Shown piece after piece: positions 29,673 through 38,214 of a stretch of DNA of 64,000 nucleotides. Numbering within the stretch: position 1 is the first letter of the stretch; each line of letters begins with the position of its first letter. Made by a program: the position numbers and the translations under genes. Under the pieces are notes generated by a model that worked only from the letters and a program-made list of their open reading frames with translations, was not told where the DNA came from and ran no database searches. The stretch is from JADLGL01 sp963732865 (GTDB lineage: Bacteria > Pseudomonadota > Alphaproteobacteria > Rhizobiales > Kaistiaceae), in the NCBI GenBank assembly GCA_963732865.1, contig CAVTBC010000004.1, positions 682,001 through 746,000 on the forward strand, in the 5' to 3' direction.

Positions 29673-30731
29673 ATGAACCAGCAGAAATCCATCAAGCCCG
29701 CCGCGCGCGGATCGGACCGCCCCGCGGACCACCCGAACGTCGCGTCCGGGCGCATCGGCGTGCTGCTGGTCAATCTCGGCACGCCTGACGGTACCGACTA
29801 CAAGTCGATGCGGCGCTATCTGAAGGAGTTCCTCTCGGACCGCCGCGTCATCGAAGTGCCGCGGGCGATCTGGTGGCCGATCCTCAATCTGATCATCCTG
29901 ACGATCCGGCCGAGCCGCTCGGGTGCTGCCTACGCAAGGTCTGGAATCAAGAACGCGACGAGTCGCCGTTCCGCACCATCACCCGGGCGCAGTCGGAAAA
30001 GTTGGCGGCGGCCTTTGCCGGCGATCCGAGAGTCACGGTCGATTGGGCGATGCGCTACGGCCAGCCTGCGATCGGTGATCGGCTGCAAGCGATGCTCGAC
30101 GCCGGTTGCGACCGCGTGCTGCTCGTGCCGCTCTATCCGCAATACAGCGCTGCCACGACCGCGACGGTCGATCGACAAGGCGGCCGAACAGTTGCAGCGC
30201 ATGCGCTGGCAGCCGGCGGTGCGCACGCTGCCGCCCTATTATGACGATCCCGCCTATATCGAGGCCTTGGCGCAGTCGTTGGAGGAGGGGCTCACGGCGC
30301 TCGATTTCGAGCCGGAGCTGGTGCTCGCCTCCTATCACGGCACGCCGCGTTCCTATCTTGAGAAGGGCGACCCCTATTACTGCCATTGCATCAAGACGAC
30401 GCGGTTGCTCCGGGAGCGTCTCGGCTGGAATGAGGCGCGGCTACGCACGACCTTCCAGTCGCGCTTCGGCAAGGCCGAGTGGCTGAAGCCTTATACGATC
30501 GACACAGTGCGGGATCTCGCTAAGGCGGGCACGAAGCGCATGGCGGTGATCACGCCGGGCTTTGCCGCCGACTGCCTGGAGACGCTGGAGGAGATCGCGG
30601 TCGAGAATGCCGAGGCCTTCACCGAACAGGGCGGCGAGCGGTTTGCTCTGATCCCTTGCCTCAACGATTCCGAGCCCGGCATGGCGATGCTGGAGCAACT
30701 CGTCCGCAACGAGCTGAAGGGTTGGGCCTAG
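29673..30731 (+). CDS. hemH: Ferrochelatase, two compensating frameshifts
   Basis: Inserts Fe2+ into protoporphyrin IX, the last step of heme synthesis, on the inner-membrane side. IGVLLVNLGTPDGTDYKSMR at the start and LASYHGTPRSYLEKGDPYYC with the catalytic His in the second half are diagnostic. Between about 29935 and 30167 the protein is in another frame (WNQERDESPFRTITRAQSEK, LLVPLYPQYSAATTATV): one base is missing in gcaagg near 29935 and one extra C follows GAT near 30167. Total length 352 residues fits the family. An upstream in-frame extension to 29130 is antisense to another gene and is not used. Its stop shares CTAG with the convergent gene. Confidence 0.93.
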   Translation: MNQQKSIKPAARGSDRPADHPNVASGRIGVLLVNLGTPDGTDYKSMRRYLKEFLSDRRVIEVPRAIWWPILNLIILTIRPSRSGAAYARSGIKNATSRRSAPSPGRSRKSWRRPLPAIRESRSIGRCATASLRSVIGCKRCSTPVATACCSCRSIRNTALPRPRRSIDKAAEQLQRMRWQPAVRTLPPYYDDPAYIEALAQSLEEGLTALDFEPELVLASYHGTPRSYLEKGDPYYCHCIKTTRLLRERLGWNEARLRTTFQSRFGKAEWLKPYTIDTVRDLAKAGTKRMAVITPGFAADCLETLEEIAVENAEAFTEQGGERFALIPCLNDSEPGMAMLEQLVRNELKGWA

Positions 30732-31057
30732 GGATTCGTCCCGTCGTGGTTCGCGATCGGCCGGCCCCATTTATCCATCTCCGTGCCGCAATTGCTGCAG
30801 GTCCAGCCGCCCCACAGTGCTTGCCTCATCGACCTCGGCCGTCGCATGCGTGGGGCCTCTACACCGCAATTTGGACAGGGCTCCCGCCCGACATTGATGC
30901 CCCAGCGCGTTCGGCGAATTGTGCCGATGACGACAGCAATGCCGGCCCCGAGCGCGACGCCATAAACGGCGTAGGTCAGAAGGTGGGTGGCGATAGATTT
31001 TCCCTCAGCGTGAAGCTCATTGAATTGAAACCATTTGGTGGCATCGCTTTTGGTCAA
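30728..31057 (-). CDS. Small membrane protein with a zinc-ribbon
   Basis: 109 residues. One hydrophobic helix (THLLTYAVYGVALGAGIAVV, residues about 24-44) is followed by a basic stretch and two CxxC knuckles, CPNCG near residue 61 and CSNCG near residue 87, likely binding one zinc ion on the cytosolic side. Start is a TTG at 31057 with no strong ribosome binding site, so the exact N-terminus is uncertain. Convergent with hemH (stops share CTAG) and divergent from the stomatin gene. No family recognised. Confidence 0.6.
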   Translation of the reverse strand: MTKSDATKWFQFNELHAEGKSIATHLLTYAVYGVALGAGIAVVIGTIRRTRWGINVGREPCPNCGVEAPRMRRPRSMRQALWGGWTCSNCGTEMDKWGRPIANHDGTNP

Positions 31058-31086
31058 TATTCTGCCGCGCGAGGGGAGTTACCCGC

Positions 31087-32052
31087 ATGAACGGCTTCGC
31101 CATCTTCGTCATTGTACTCGTCGTCCTGATCGTACTTACGCTCCTGGCCGGCGTGAAACAGGTCCGCCAAGGCTACAACTACACGGTGGAACGCTTCGGT
31201 CGCTACACGGCGACGCTTCGGCCGGGACTCAATCTCATCATGCCGTTCATCGACCGCATCGGCGCCAAGATGAACATGATGGAGCAGGTGCTCGACGTTC
31301 CGACGCAGGAAGTCATCACCAAGGACAACGCCACGGTCAGCGTCGATGGCGTCGTCTTCTATCAGGTGCTGGAGGCCGCGCGCGCCGCCTATGAGGTGAG
31401 CGGGCTGCAGAACGCTATCCTCAACCTCACGACAACCAACATCCGCACGGTGATGGGGTCGATGGACCTCGATGCGCTGCTGTCGCATCGCGACGATATC
31501 AACGACCGCATCCTTCATGTCGTCGATGCGGCCGCCTCCGCGTGGGGCGTGAAGATGACCCGCATCGAGATCAAGGACATCGTCCCACCGCGCGACCTCG
31601 TCGATGCGATGGGCCGGCAGATGAAAGCCGAGCGCGAGAAACGCGCGGTCATTCTGGAGGCCGAGGGCGAACGCCAGTCGCAGATTCTCAAGGCCGAGGG
31701 CCAGAAGCAGGGGCAGATCCTCGAGGCCGAAGGCCGCCGTGAAGCAGCATTCCGCGACGCCGAGGCGCGCGAACGCTCCGCCGAGGCCGAGGCCCGGGCG
31801 ACCGAAGTCGTGTCGAAAGCGATCGCGGCCGGCGACGTTCAGGCAATCAACTATTTCGTGGCACAACGCTACACGCAGGCGCTCGAGAAGATCGCTTCAT
31901 CGCCGAATCAGAAAGTGCTGATGCTGCCGGTCGAGGCGGCGTCGCTGATCGGTTCGCTGGCGGGCATCGCCGAGATCGCCAAATCGACGTTTGGCGACGA
32001 TGGTTCGCCGCGCCGCGGCGGGTCGGTGCCGCGCGCCGGCCAATCGAGCTGA
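31087..32052 (+). CDS. qmcA: SPFH/band-7 protein, stomatin/paraslipin-like (QmcA)
   Basis: 321-residue membrane-anchored SPFH protein. An N-terminal helix (FAIFVIVLVVLIVLTLLAGV) is followed by the band-7 domain beginning RQGYNYTVERFGRYTATLRP and including DVPTQEVITKDNATVSVDG, then an alanine/glutamate-rich coiled coil (AEGERQSQILKAEGQKQGQI). Such proteins form large cages in the membrane and influence proteases and membrane domains. ATG 31087 has a strong GAGGGGAG. The downstream NfeD-like gene begins five bases after the stop, the classical stomatin-NfeD operon. Confidence 0.94.
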   Translation: MNGFAIFVIVLVVLIVLTLLAGVKQVRQGYNYTVERFGRYTATLRPGLNLIMPFIDRIGAKMNMMEQVLDVPTQEVITKDNATVSVDGVVFYQVLEAARAAYEVSGLQNAILNLTTTNIRTVMGSMDLDALLSHRDDINDRILHVVDAAASAWGVKMTRIEIKDIVPPRDLVDAMGRQMKAEREKRAVILEAEGERQSQILKAEGQKQGQILEAEGRREAAFRDAEARERSAEAEARATEVVSKAIAAGDVQAINYFVAQRYTQALEKIASSPNQKVLMLPVEAASLIGSLAGIAEIAKSTFGDDGSPRRGGSVPRAGQSS

Positions 32053-32057
32053 CGGGG

Positions 32058-32519
32058 ATGGAAGATTTCGTGGCGCAGATCGGACCGTGGGCATGGGTCC
32101 TCGTCGGCCTGGCGCTGCTTGTCCTTGAGATCTTCCTTTCGCTCCCGGGCTCGATCTTTCTTTTCACCGGCATTGCCGCGCTGATCGTCGGAGCGACGGC
32201 CCTGCTGTTCGACTGGGGCTGGCAGTTCCAGCTGATCGGTTTCGGCATCCTGTCGGTAGCGCTGGTCGTTCTCGGCCGACGCTTTTTCGCCGGGCGTGAC
32301 ACGGCCGCCAGCGACATCAATCTCAATGAACGCGCGGCGGGTCTGGTCGGGTCGAGCTTCATGCTCGTCGATGCGATCGTCGATGGCAGCGGTGGGCGGG
32401 TCAAGGTCGGCGATTCCACCTGGCGCGCCGTCGGTCCCGACACGCCGTCGGGAACCCGGGTCAAGGTCATCGGCTATGAGGGGACGATGCTTCGCGTCGA
32501 GCCCGAATTTCCGCGCTGA
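32058..32519 (+). CDS. NfeD-like membrane protein
   Basis: 153 residues: three N-terminal membrane helices (AWVLVGLALLVLEIFLSLPG, SIFLFTGIAALIVGATALLF, LIGFGILSVALVVLG) and a C-terminal OB-fold NfeD domain (LVGSSFMLVDAIVDGSGGRV, STWRAVGPDTPSGTRVKVIG). This short form lacks the ClpP-like protease domain of long NfeD. It works with the stomatin homologue encoded five bases upstream, which is also translationally coupled. Confidence 0.92.
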   Translation: MEDFVAQIGPWAWVLVGLALLVLEIFLSLPGSIFLFTGIAALIVGATALLFDWGWQFQLIGFGILSVALVVLGRRFFAGRDTAASDINLNERAAGLVGSSFMLVDAIVDGSGGRVKVGDSTWRAVGPDTPSGTRVKVIGYEGTMLRVEPEFPR

Positions 32520-32610
32520 GATCGCCGACGCAACGATGCGTTAACCATAGGCCTTTACGAATCGGTAACGCTTAGCGGCACGGCGCCGCTGTCCGATCGC
32601 GAAGGGCCCG

Positions 32611-33786
32611 ATGGCCAGACTTCCGTTGCTTCTTTGCGGCGTACTGCTGGCAAGTCCGGCACTGGCGCAAACCGCCACCCTTCTCGATCCAAACGCCGCG
32701 GTCGGCATTCAGGCCGGACGGTTCACCATCTATCCGGCGGTCGAAACGACGACCACCGTCGCCAATCCGTTCACGGCGCCCGGGTGGTCGCAGGTGATTT
32801 CGCCCCAGGTCAAGTTCCAGGGTGATTGGGGCGCGGTATCAACCCAGCTTACCCTCGGCACCGATCTGGTGCCGAACAGCACGCTCGTCATCGCGACGAT
32901 GGCGGACCTTCAGCTGCAGTACGACATCGCTTCGCAGTGGCAGCTCGGCCTCACGGCTTCCTTCAATAGCGCCGCCGAAAGCCTCACGGATGCGGCCCTG
33001 CCGGCCGGCACTGATACGGCGCCAAACGTACGCACCAGTTCGGCCTCGGTGAACCTCGGCGGACCGATCGGCCAGTTCGCATTGCGGGGTAGCATCGGCG
33101 TCGTGCGCAACGCCTATGACGACGCTCTGGTGGCGGGAGTTCCTGTCGATCAGAGCGAGCGGAACAACGACGTCGTCATCGCGACGTTTCGCTTTCAGAC
33201 GGCGAATGGTTCGCTGCTGACGCCGTTCGTCGAGACCACGGCGGGCCGGCGCGTTTACGATCAGCCGGTTGGGACCGACGGCTATTTGCAGGCCGGCAAT
33301 TTCTTCGGCATTCGCACCGGTATCGCTTATGATTCCTCGCCGGTGCTGAGCACCGAGTTCGGCATCGGCTATCACTGGGAATTGCCGGTCGATCCGGCGC
33401 TCGCCAATTCGGGCGCGCTGACGCTCGATGGCACTACCACCTGGTCGCCGCGTGACCCGCTGATGTTCACGCTCAACCACACCACCAGCTTCAATCCGGA
33501 CGCGTCGCCTGTGTGGGGCGGCTCTGTCAGCCGGAACACCACGCTGACCGTCGCTTGGCTGGTGCAGGATACGGTTCAGCTCACGGCGCAGGGCGCGCAC
33601 GGCACGGAGACCTACGGCGACGGTACGGTTGAGCGGTCGGCATCCGCCGGCCTTGGCGTCGTCTGGGTGCCGAACAATCAGGTCAGCATCACCGCCGGCT
33701 ACACGCAGGCGTGGATGTGGAGCCCGGATCCGACGCGCGCCGGCACGACCGGAACATTCAGGCTGACCGCGCGGGCGCAGCGCTAG
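32611..33786 (+). CDS. Outer-membrane beta-barrel protein (BBP2-like)
   Basis: 391 residues with a signal peptide (MARLPLLLCGVLLASPALAQ) and a mature chain of alternating hydrophobic residues typical of a large barrel, e.g. DWGAVSTQLTLGTDLVPNST, QLQYDIASQWQLGLTASFNS and VSITAGYTQAWMWSPDPTRA. It resembles the putative beta-barrel porin 2 type often found near exopolysaccharide genes. The last residue is Arg rather than the usual aromatic residue recognised by BamA. Convergent with galU; their stop codons overlap in CTAG at 33783-33786. ATG 32611 is clear. Confidence 0.8.
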   Translation: MARLPLLLCGVLLASPALAQTATLLDPNAAVGIQAGRFTIYPAVETTTTVANPFTAPGWSQVISPQVKFQGDWGAVSTQLTLGTDLVPNSTLVIATMADLQLQYDIASQWQLGLTASFNSAAESLTDAALPAGTDTAPNVRTSSASVNLGGPIGQFALRGSIGVVRNAYDDALVAGVPVDQSERNNDVVIATFRFQTANGSLLTPFVETTAGRRVYDQPVGTDGYLQAGNFFGIRTGIAYDSSPVLSTEFGIGYHWELPVDPALANSGALTLDGTTTWSPRDPLMFTLNHTTSFNPDASPVWGGSVSRNTTLTVAWLVQDTVQLTAQGAHGTETYGDGTVERSASAGLGVVWVPNNQVSITAGYTQAWMWSPDPTRAGTTGTFRLTARAQR

Positions 33787-34664
33787 GAAACGCCGAAACC
33801 GGCCTTCCTCAATTCTTCCCGCAGTTCGCCCGCGATGTCGTCCCGCTCCAGCGCATAGGCCAGATTGGCGGCGAGGAAGCCGGCCTTGGAACCGCAATCG
33901 AAAGTGCGCCCGGCATATTTGAGGCCGTAGATCGGCTGTGCCCCGGCAAGGCGGCGGAGGGCGTCGGTCAACTGGATTTCGCCACCGGCGCCCGTCTCAT
34001 GCGCGTCGAGATAGCTGAAGAGCTCCGGCTGGAAGATATAGCGGCCATTGATGTAGAGGTTCGATGGGGCCTCGGACGGCTTAGGCTTTTCGACCATGCC
34101 GGTAATGGCGTAGGCCGGCCCCTTCGCTTCGCCGAGCGCCACGATGCCATATTGGCTTGTCTGCTCGGGCTCGCATTCCGACAGCGAGATGAGGTTGCCG
34201 CCGATCTCGGCATAAGCGGCGGTCATTTGCGCCAGACAGCCGGGCGTCGAATGCATCAGCATGTCGGGAAGGATCACGGCAAAGGCTTGGCGACCGACGA
34301 TTTCGCGGGCGCACCAAACGGCGTGGCCGAGGCCCGCGGGAATTTGCTGGCGGGTGAAGCTCGCGGCGCCGGGCGGCGGCTTGTCGAGCTCCAACTGCTT
34401 GAGTTCACCTTTCTTGCCGCGCTCACGCAGCGTGACTTCGAGTTCGAACTGCCGGTCGAAATGATCCTCGATCACCTGCTTGTTGCGGCCGGTGACGAAG
34501 ACGAAATGCTCGATCCCCGCTTCGCGCGCCTCGTCGACGGCATATTGGATCAGCGGTCGGTCGACGACCGGAAGCATCTCCTTGGGAATGGCTTTGGTGG
34601 CGGGAAGGAACCGGGTGCCGAGGCCGGCGACGGGAAAGACTGCAGTGCGGATGGCTTCAGGCAT
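33783..34664 (-). CDS. galU: UTP-glucose-1-phosphate uridylyltransferase
   Basis: Makes UDP-glucose from UTP and glucose-1-phosphate. The nucleotide-binding signature is near the N-terminus: FPVAGLGTRFLPATKAIPKE with MLPVVDRPLIQYAV after it. FAVILPDMLM (nucleotide-sugar metal site) near residue 130 and MVEKPKPSEAPSNLYINGRY near residue 190 complete the match. 293 residues is the usual length. Divergent from galE, with 131 bases between holding a 22-base dyad. UDP-glucose feeds GalE and polysaccharide synthesis. Confidence 0.96.
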   Translation of the reverse strand: MPEAIRTAVFPVAGLGTRFLPATKAIPKEMLPVVDRPLIQYAVDEAREAGIEHFVFVTGRNKQVIEDHFDRQFELEVTLRERGKKGELKQLELDKPPPGAASFTRQQIPAGLGHAVWCAREIVGRQAFAVILPDMLMHSTPGCLAQMTAAYAEIGGNLISLSECEPEQTSQYGIVALGEAKGPAYAITGMVEKPKPSEAPSNLYINGRYIFQPELFSYLDAHETGAGGEIQLTDALRRLAGAQPIYGLKYAGRTFDCGSKAGFLAANLAYALERDDIAGELREELRKAGFGVS

Positions 34665-34757
34665 GGCTTGCTAAGAGGCCCTCTCGAAAGAAACCGGTCA
34701 ACTCAACCATGAAGTGGACACATGGCTAAGGATAACAAAGCGTCAACAATCTCACTT

Positions 34758-34779
34758 CATAGGTAGCATGCTGCCTATG
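34758..34779. promoter_or_regulatory. 22-bp imperfect palindrome upstream of galE
   Basis: Half-sites CATAGGTAGCA and TGCTGCCTATG form an inverted repeat centred on GCATGC, with a single mismatched pair (T/C at the seventh position). It ends 16 bases before the galE ATG. Size and symmetry suggest a dimeric regulator binding site, possibly LuxR-like or GntR-like, serving galE, galU or both. The regulator is unknown. Confidence 0.5.
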
Positions 34780-34795
34780 GGCAAATCGGATAACC

Positions 34796-35788
34796 ATGAC
34801 CGTTCTTGTGACCGGCGGCGCCGGATATATCGGGAGCCATACCGTCTGGGATCTTGTCGATGCCGGCGAGAGCGTCATCGTTCTCGACGATTTGTCGACG
34901 GGGTTCGGTTGGGCCGTGTCACCCGAAGCGGAGTTGGTGACCGGAGATATCGGGGATCAGGCACTCGTCGATCGCTTGATTGCCGAACGCGGCATCGATG
35001 CGATCATCCACTTCGCCGGGTCGGTCGTTGTGCCGGATTCGGTGGCCGATCCACTCGGCTATTATCTCAACAACACGGTCCGCTCCCGCGCTCTCATTGA
35101 GTTGGCGGTCAGGGGCGGGGTGTCTCGCTTCGTGTTTTCCTCGACCGCCGCCGTCTACGGCATGACCGGCGACGAGCCGGTCTCCGAGGAGGCGCCGAAG
35201 CAGCCGATCTCGCCCTATGGCCGGTCGAAGCTGATGACCGAGATGATGCTCGCCGACACGACGGCAGCCCATGATTTTCGCTTCGTGGCGCTGCGCTATT
35301 TCAACGTCGCCGGCTCAGATCCGAAAGGGCGCACCGGACAATCGACGAAGGGCGCAACGCATCTGATCAAGGTCGCCGCCCAGGCCGCACTCGGAAAAAG
35401 GGCGGGCGTCCAGGTCTACGGCACCGACTATCCGACGCCTGATGGCACCGGCGTCCGGGACTTCATCCACGTCACTGATCTGGCGCGCGCGCATCTGGCG
35501 GCGCTCGCCTATCTCGCCGCTGGCGGTGACAGCCTGATCGCCAATTGCGGCTACGGCCACGGCTATTCGGTGCTGCAGGTGCTCAACGCCGTCGAGCGGG
35601 TGTCGGGAAAGAAGCTGAACATCACCTACGGCCCACGCCGGCCCGGCGACCCCGCTTCGGTGATCTCTGATCCGGCTCTGATCCGCCGCAGCTTCGACTG
35701 GACCCCGGTCCATGACGATCTCGACTTCATCGTCCAGACGGCCCTTTCCTGGGAGGAATCACTTGACCGCCGCAATCAATTCGCTTGA
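34796..35788 (+). CDS. galE: UDP-glucose 4-epimerase
   Basis: 330-residue short-chain dehydrogenase-type epimerase converting UDP-glucose and UDP-galactose. NAD-binding VTGGAGYIGSH starts at residue 4; the catalytic Ser in FSSTAAVYG and the YxxxK pair in SPYGRSKLM (about residues 120 and 143) are present, followed by LRYFNVAGSDPKG. DGTGVRDFIHVTDLA is typical of GalE. The 3' end overlaps the mltB start, so the two are cotranscribed. Confidence 0.96.
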   Translation: MTVLVTGGAGYIGSHTVWDLVDAGESVIVLDDLSTGFGWAVSPEAELVTGDIGDQALVDRLIAERGIDAIIHFAGSVVVPDSVADPLGYYLNNTVRSRALIELAVRGGVSRFVFSSTAAVYGMTGDEPVSEEAPKQPISPYGRSKLMTEMMLADTTAAHDFRFVALRYFNVAGSDPKGRTGQSTKGATHLIKVAAQAALGKRAGVQVYGTDYPTPDGTGVRDFIHVTDLARAHLAALAYLAAGGDSLIANCGYGHGYSVLQVLNAVERVSGKKLNITYGPRRPGDPASVISDPALIRRSFDWTPVHDDLDFIVQTALSWEESLDRRNQFA

Positions 35789-37022
35789 CCGCACCGTCGC
35801 TCGCCGGTGGCTGCGCAGCTTGCTGGTTGCCTTGCTTACCGTAGTCTCGGCGGCAGCGATCGCTCCGCGGCTCGCCCATGCCGACGCCGCATCGGACCGC
35901 TGGGTGCAGGATTTTTGGCCGCAGGCGCAGGCCGCGGGCGTCACTTCGCAGACCTACCAGGCGGCGCTCGGCCATTTCGAGCCCGACCCGTCAATCGTCC
36001 CGCACTCGACCAATCAGCCGGAATTCGTCCGGACGATCTGGGAATATCTCGACAGCGCGGTGTCGGACGATCGGATCGCTGCCGGCCTGTCGCAACTGTC
36101 GCAATACGGGCCGCTGTTGCGCGACCTTGAGGCTCATTACGGCGTCAACCGCTACATCATCCTCGCGATCTGGGGAATCGAATCGTCCTACGGCGCGATC
36201 CTCAACAACACTAACGTCGTCAAGCCGACAATCCGTTCGCTGGCAACGCTCGCCTATATGGGCGGGTCCTATCAGAACTACGGAAGAACGCAGCTGATTG
36301 CGGCGCTGAAAATCCTGCAGCGCGGGGACATCACGCTCGATCGGATGACCGGTTCCTGGGCCGGGGCAATGGGGCACACGCAATTCATCCCGACGACCTA
36401 CGAAGCCTATGCGGTCGACTGGGACGGCGACGGCAGGCGGGACATCTGGACCTCGCCGGTCGACGCCCTGGCATCCACCGCCAACTATCTGCACGCCATG
36501 GGTTGGGACGACGGCAAGACCTGGGGCTATGAAGTCGAGCTGCCGGCCAATTTCGATTATCGTCTCGCCGATTCTGGACAACGCACGCTCAGAGCGTGGT
36601 CCGATTTGGGCATCGTGCGCGCCTCCGGCATCGCGTTTCCACGGCCGACCGACAATGCGACGCTTTGGGTGCCTGCGGGCGCCAACGGTCCGGCTTTCCT
36701 GCTGCTGCACAATTTCAGCGTGATCAAGCGCTACAACGCATCGGATTTCTATGCGCTGGCGGTCGGCCATCTCGCCGATCAGTTGCAGGGATTCGGCGAT
36801 TTCCGTCAGGGCTGGCCGCGTGACGAGCGGCCGCTGACGGAGGATCAACGCTATGAATTGCAGCGCTTGCTCGCCAATCGGGGCCTCTACACCGGCGCTA
36901 TCGATGCCGTGGTCGGCAATGGCACCAAGGCGGCGATCCGCGATTATCAGCGTTCGGCCGGGTTAACCCCGGATGGCTATGCCTCGGATCGCCTCTTGCA
37001 GCGGCTTCGCGGCAGTCTGTAG
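35763..37022 (+). CDS. mltB: Lytic murein transglycosylase, MltB-type with peptidoglycan-binding domain
   Basis: 419 residues from TTG 35763, which has an excellent GGAGGA seven bases upstream inside galE; the frame continues further 5' but without translation signals. An N-terminal membrane or signal helix (SLLVALLTVVSAAAIAPRLA) leads to the SLT/MltB domain with the catalytic Glu in LAIWGIESSYGAIL near residue 125 and the conserved GSWAGAMGHTQFIPTTY. A PG_binding_1 domain (ELQRLLANRGLYTGAIDAVV) ends the protein. Cleaves glycan strands to 1,6-anhydro products in the periplasm. DUF459 follows. Confidence 0.94.
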   Translation: MTAAINSLDRTVARRWLRSLLVALLTVVSAAAIAPRLAHADAASDRWVQDFWPQAQAAGVTSQTYQAALGHFEPDPSIVPHSTNQPEFVRTIWEYLDSAVSDDRIAAGLSQLSQYGPLLRDLEAHYGVNRYIILAIWGIESSYGAILNNTNVVKPTIRSLATLAYMGGSYQNYGRTQLIAALKILQRGDITLDRMTGSWAGAMGHTQFIPTTYEAYAVDWDGDGRRDIWTSPVDALASTANYLHAMGWDDGKTWGYEVELPANFDYRLADSGQRTLRAWSDLGIVRASGIAFPRPTDNATLWVPAGANGPAFLLLHNFSVIKRYNASDFYALAVGHLADQLQGFGDFRQGWPRDERPLTEDQRYELQRLLANRGLYTGAIDAVVGNGTKAAIRDYQRSAGLTPDGYASDRLLQRLRGSL

Positions 37023-37081
37023 TCTCACCGGCGCGCCTTAGCCATCTGTCGGGAGGCCAGGCGAAAGCCTGCGCCCATGCC

Positions 37082-38203
37082 TTGCGTCATCGACTGGCAA
37101 GAACCGTTGCCGCGCCACTGATCGCGGCGTTGGCCGTAGGCCTCGCTCTGGCGAGTGCTCCGGCTGGTGCGCAGGGCTTCGCCCAACGGTTCCTCGATCA
37201 ACTGCAAAACCAGGCGGCACAAGCCGCCCCGCAAACCAATCAGGCCCGTATCGTTACCCTGCCGGATGCGCCGGCCGGGAAGAACGACGATGCTGTGCGC
37301 CTGCTCGTTGTCGGCGATTTCATGGCGCGGACGGTCGCCGATGCCTTGAAGGAGGCCTTTGCCGGCGAGCCCGGATTGGAGGTCATCGACCGCAGCAACG
37401 GCTCCTCGGGGATCGTGCGGGATGACTATTACGATTGGACCGCGGCGCTGCCGGACATCCTCGCCGAGGTCCAGCCGACCTATGTCGTGATGATGATCGG
37501 CACGAACGATCGCCAGGACTTCCGAACGGACGGTCGTTTCGCCCTGCGCTCGGAGGAGTGGGACCGCCTTTACAGCGAACGGACGAATGCGCTGGCCGAT
37601 ATTCTCGCGCCCTATGGCGCCCAGGCCTATTGGGTGGGCGAGCCGCCGATGCGGGCACGGTCCGTGACCGCGGATATTGCGTTCCTCAACTCGGTGTACG
37701 AGGCCGCAGCGGCACGGAGCGGCATCAGTTTCATCGACATCTGGGATGCCTTTGCCGATCAGGACGGGCGCTTCGTCGTCACCGGACCGGGCGTCGACGG
37801 GCAAAACCGCGTTCTGCGTGGCGACGATGGCTATAGCTTCACCCGTGCCGGCAGCGCCAAGGTGGCCTTCTTCGTGCGCAACGAAATTGAACTCGGCGGT
37901 GGCGGTGGCAATCAATTCGTCGCCGTGCCGGATGCAGGCGGCGTCGAAATTCAGCCGAACGGGGCGCCGCAGGTCGTCGGGCCAGTGATGGTGATCGGCG
38001 ATCCGCCGCCGGACGCGCCGACCGTGCTGGTGACCGAAGCGGAGGCGCTTGACGACCAGACACTGGCGTATCGGCTGCTGGTGCGGGGAGAGCCTCTGCC
38101 GACTGTGCCCGGCCGCGCTGACAATTTCACATGGCCGCCGGCCGCGTCTGCGACTGTTGGATCGGCGGGCGGTGATGGATCCGATCAAGCCGCTGCGCCT
38201 TGA
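37082..38203 (+). CDS. DUF459 SGNH/GDSL-type periplasmic protein
   Basis: 373 residues. Signal peptide (VAAPLIAALAVGLALASAPA, then GAQ), a linker rich in Gln/Ala, then the DUF459 SGNH fold: LLVVGDFMARTVADAL (block I-like, with Asp-Phe where GDS is usual), VVMMIGTNDRQ (GxND block III) near residue 140, and DGYSFTRAGSAKVAFF where SGNH hydrolases carry the Asp-x-x-His. The block I serine and the final histidine are not evident, so catalysis is doubtful. The TTG start has no good Shine-Dalgarno; an out-of-frame ATG at 37077 is nearby. Follows mltB, suggesting a cell-wall role. Confidence 0.85.
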   Translation: MRHRLARTVAAPLIAALAVGLALASAPAGAQGFAQRFLDQLQNQAAQAAPQTNQARIVTLPDAPAGKNDDAVRLLVVGDFMARTVADALKEAFAGEPGLEVIDRSNGSSGIVRDDYYDWTAALPDILAEVQPTYVVMMIGTNDRQDFRTDGRFALRSEEWDRLYSERTNALADILAPYGAQAYWVGEPPMRARSVTADIAFLNSVYEAAAARSGISFIDIWDAFADQDGRFVVTGPGVDGQNRVLRGDDGYSFTRAGSAKVAFFVRNEIELGGGGGNQFVAVPDAGGVEIQPNGAPQVVGPVMVIGDPPPDAPTVLVTEAEALDDQTLAYRLLVRGEPLPTVPGRADNFTWPPAASATVGSAGGDGSDQAAAP

Positions 38204-38214
38204 AGCGCGTGGGA

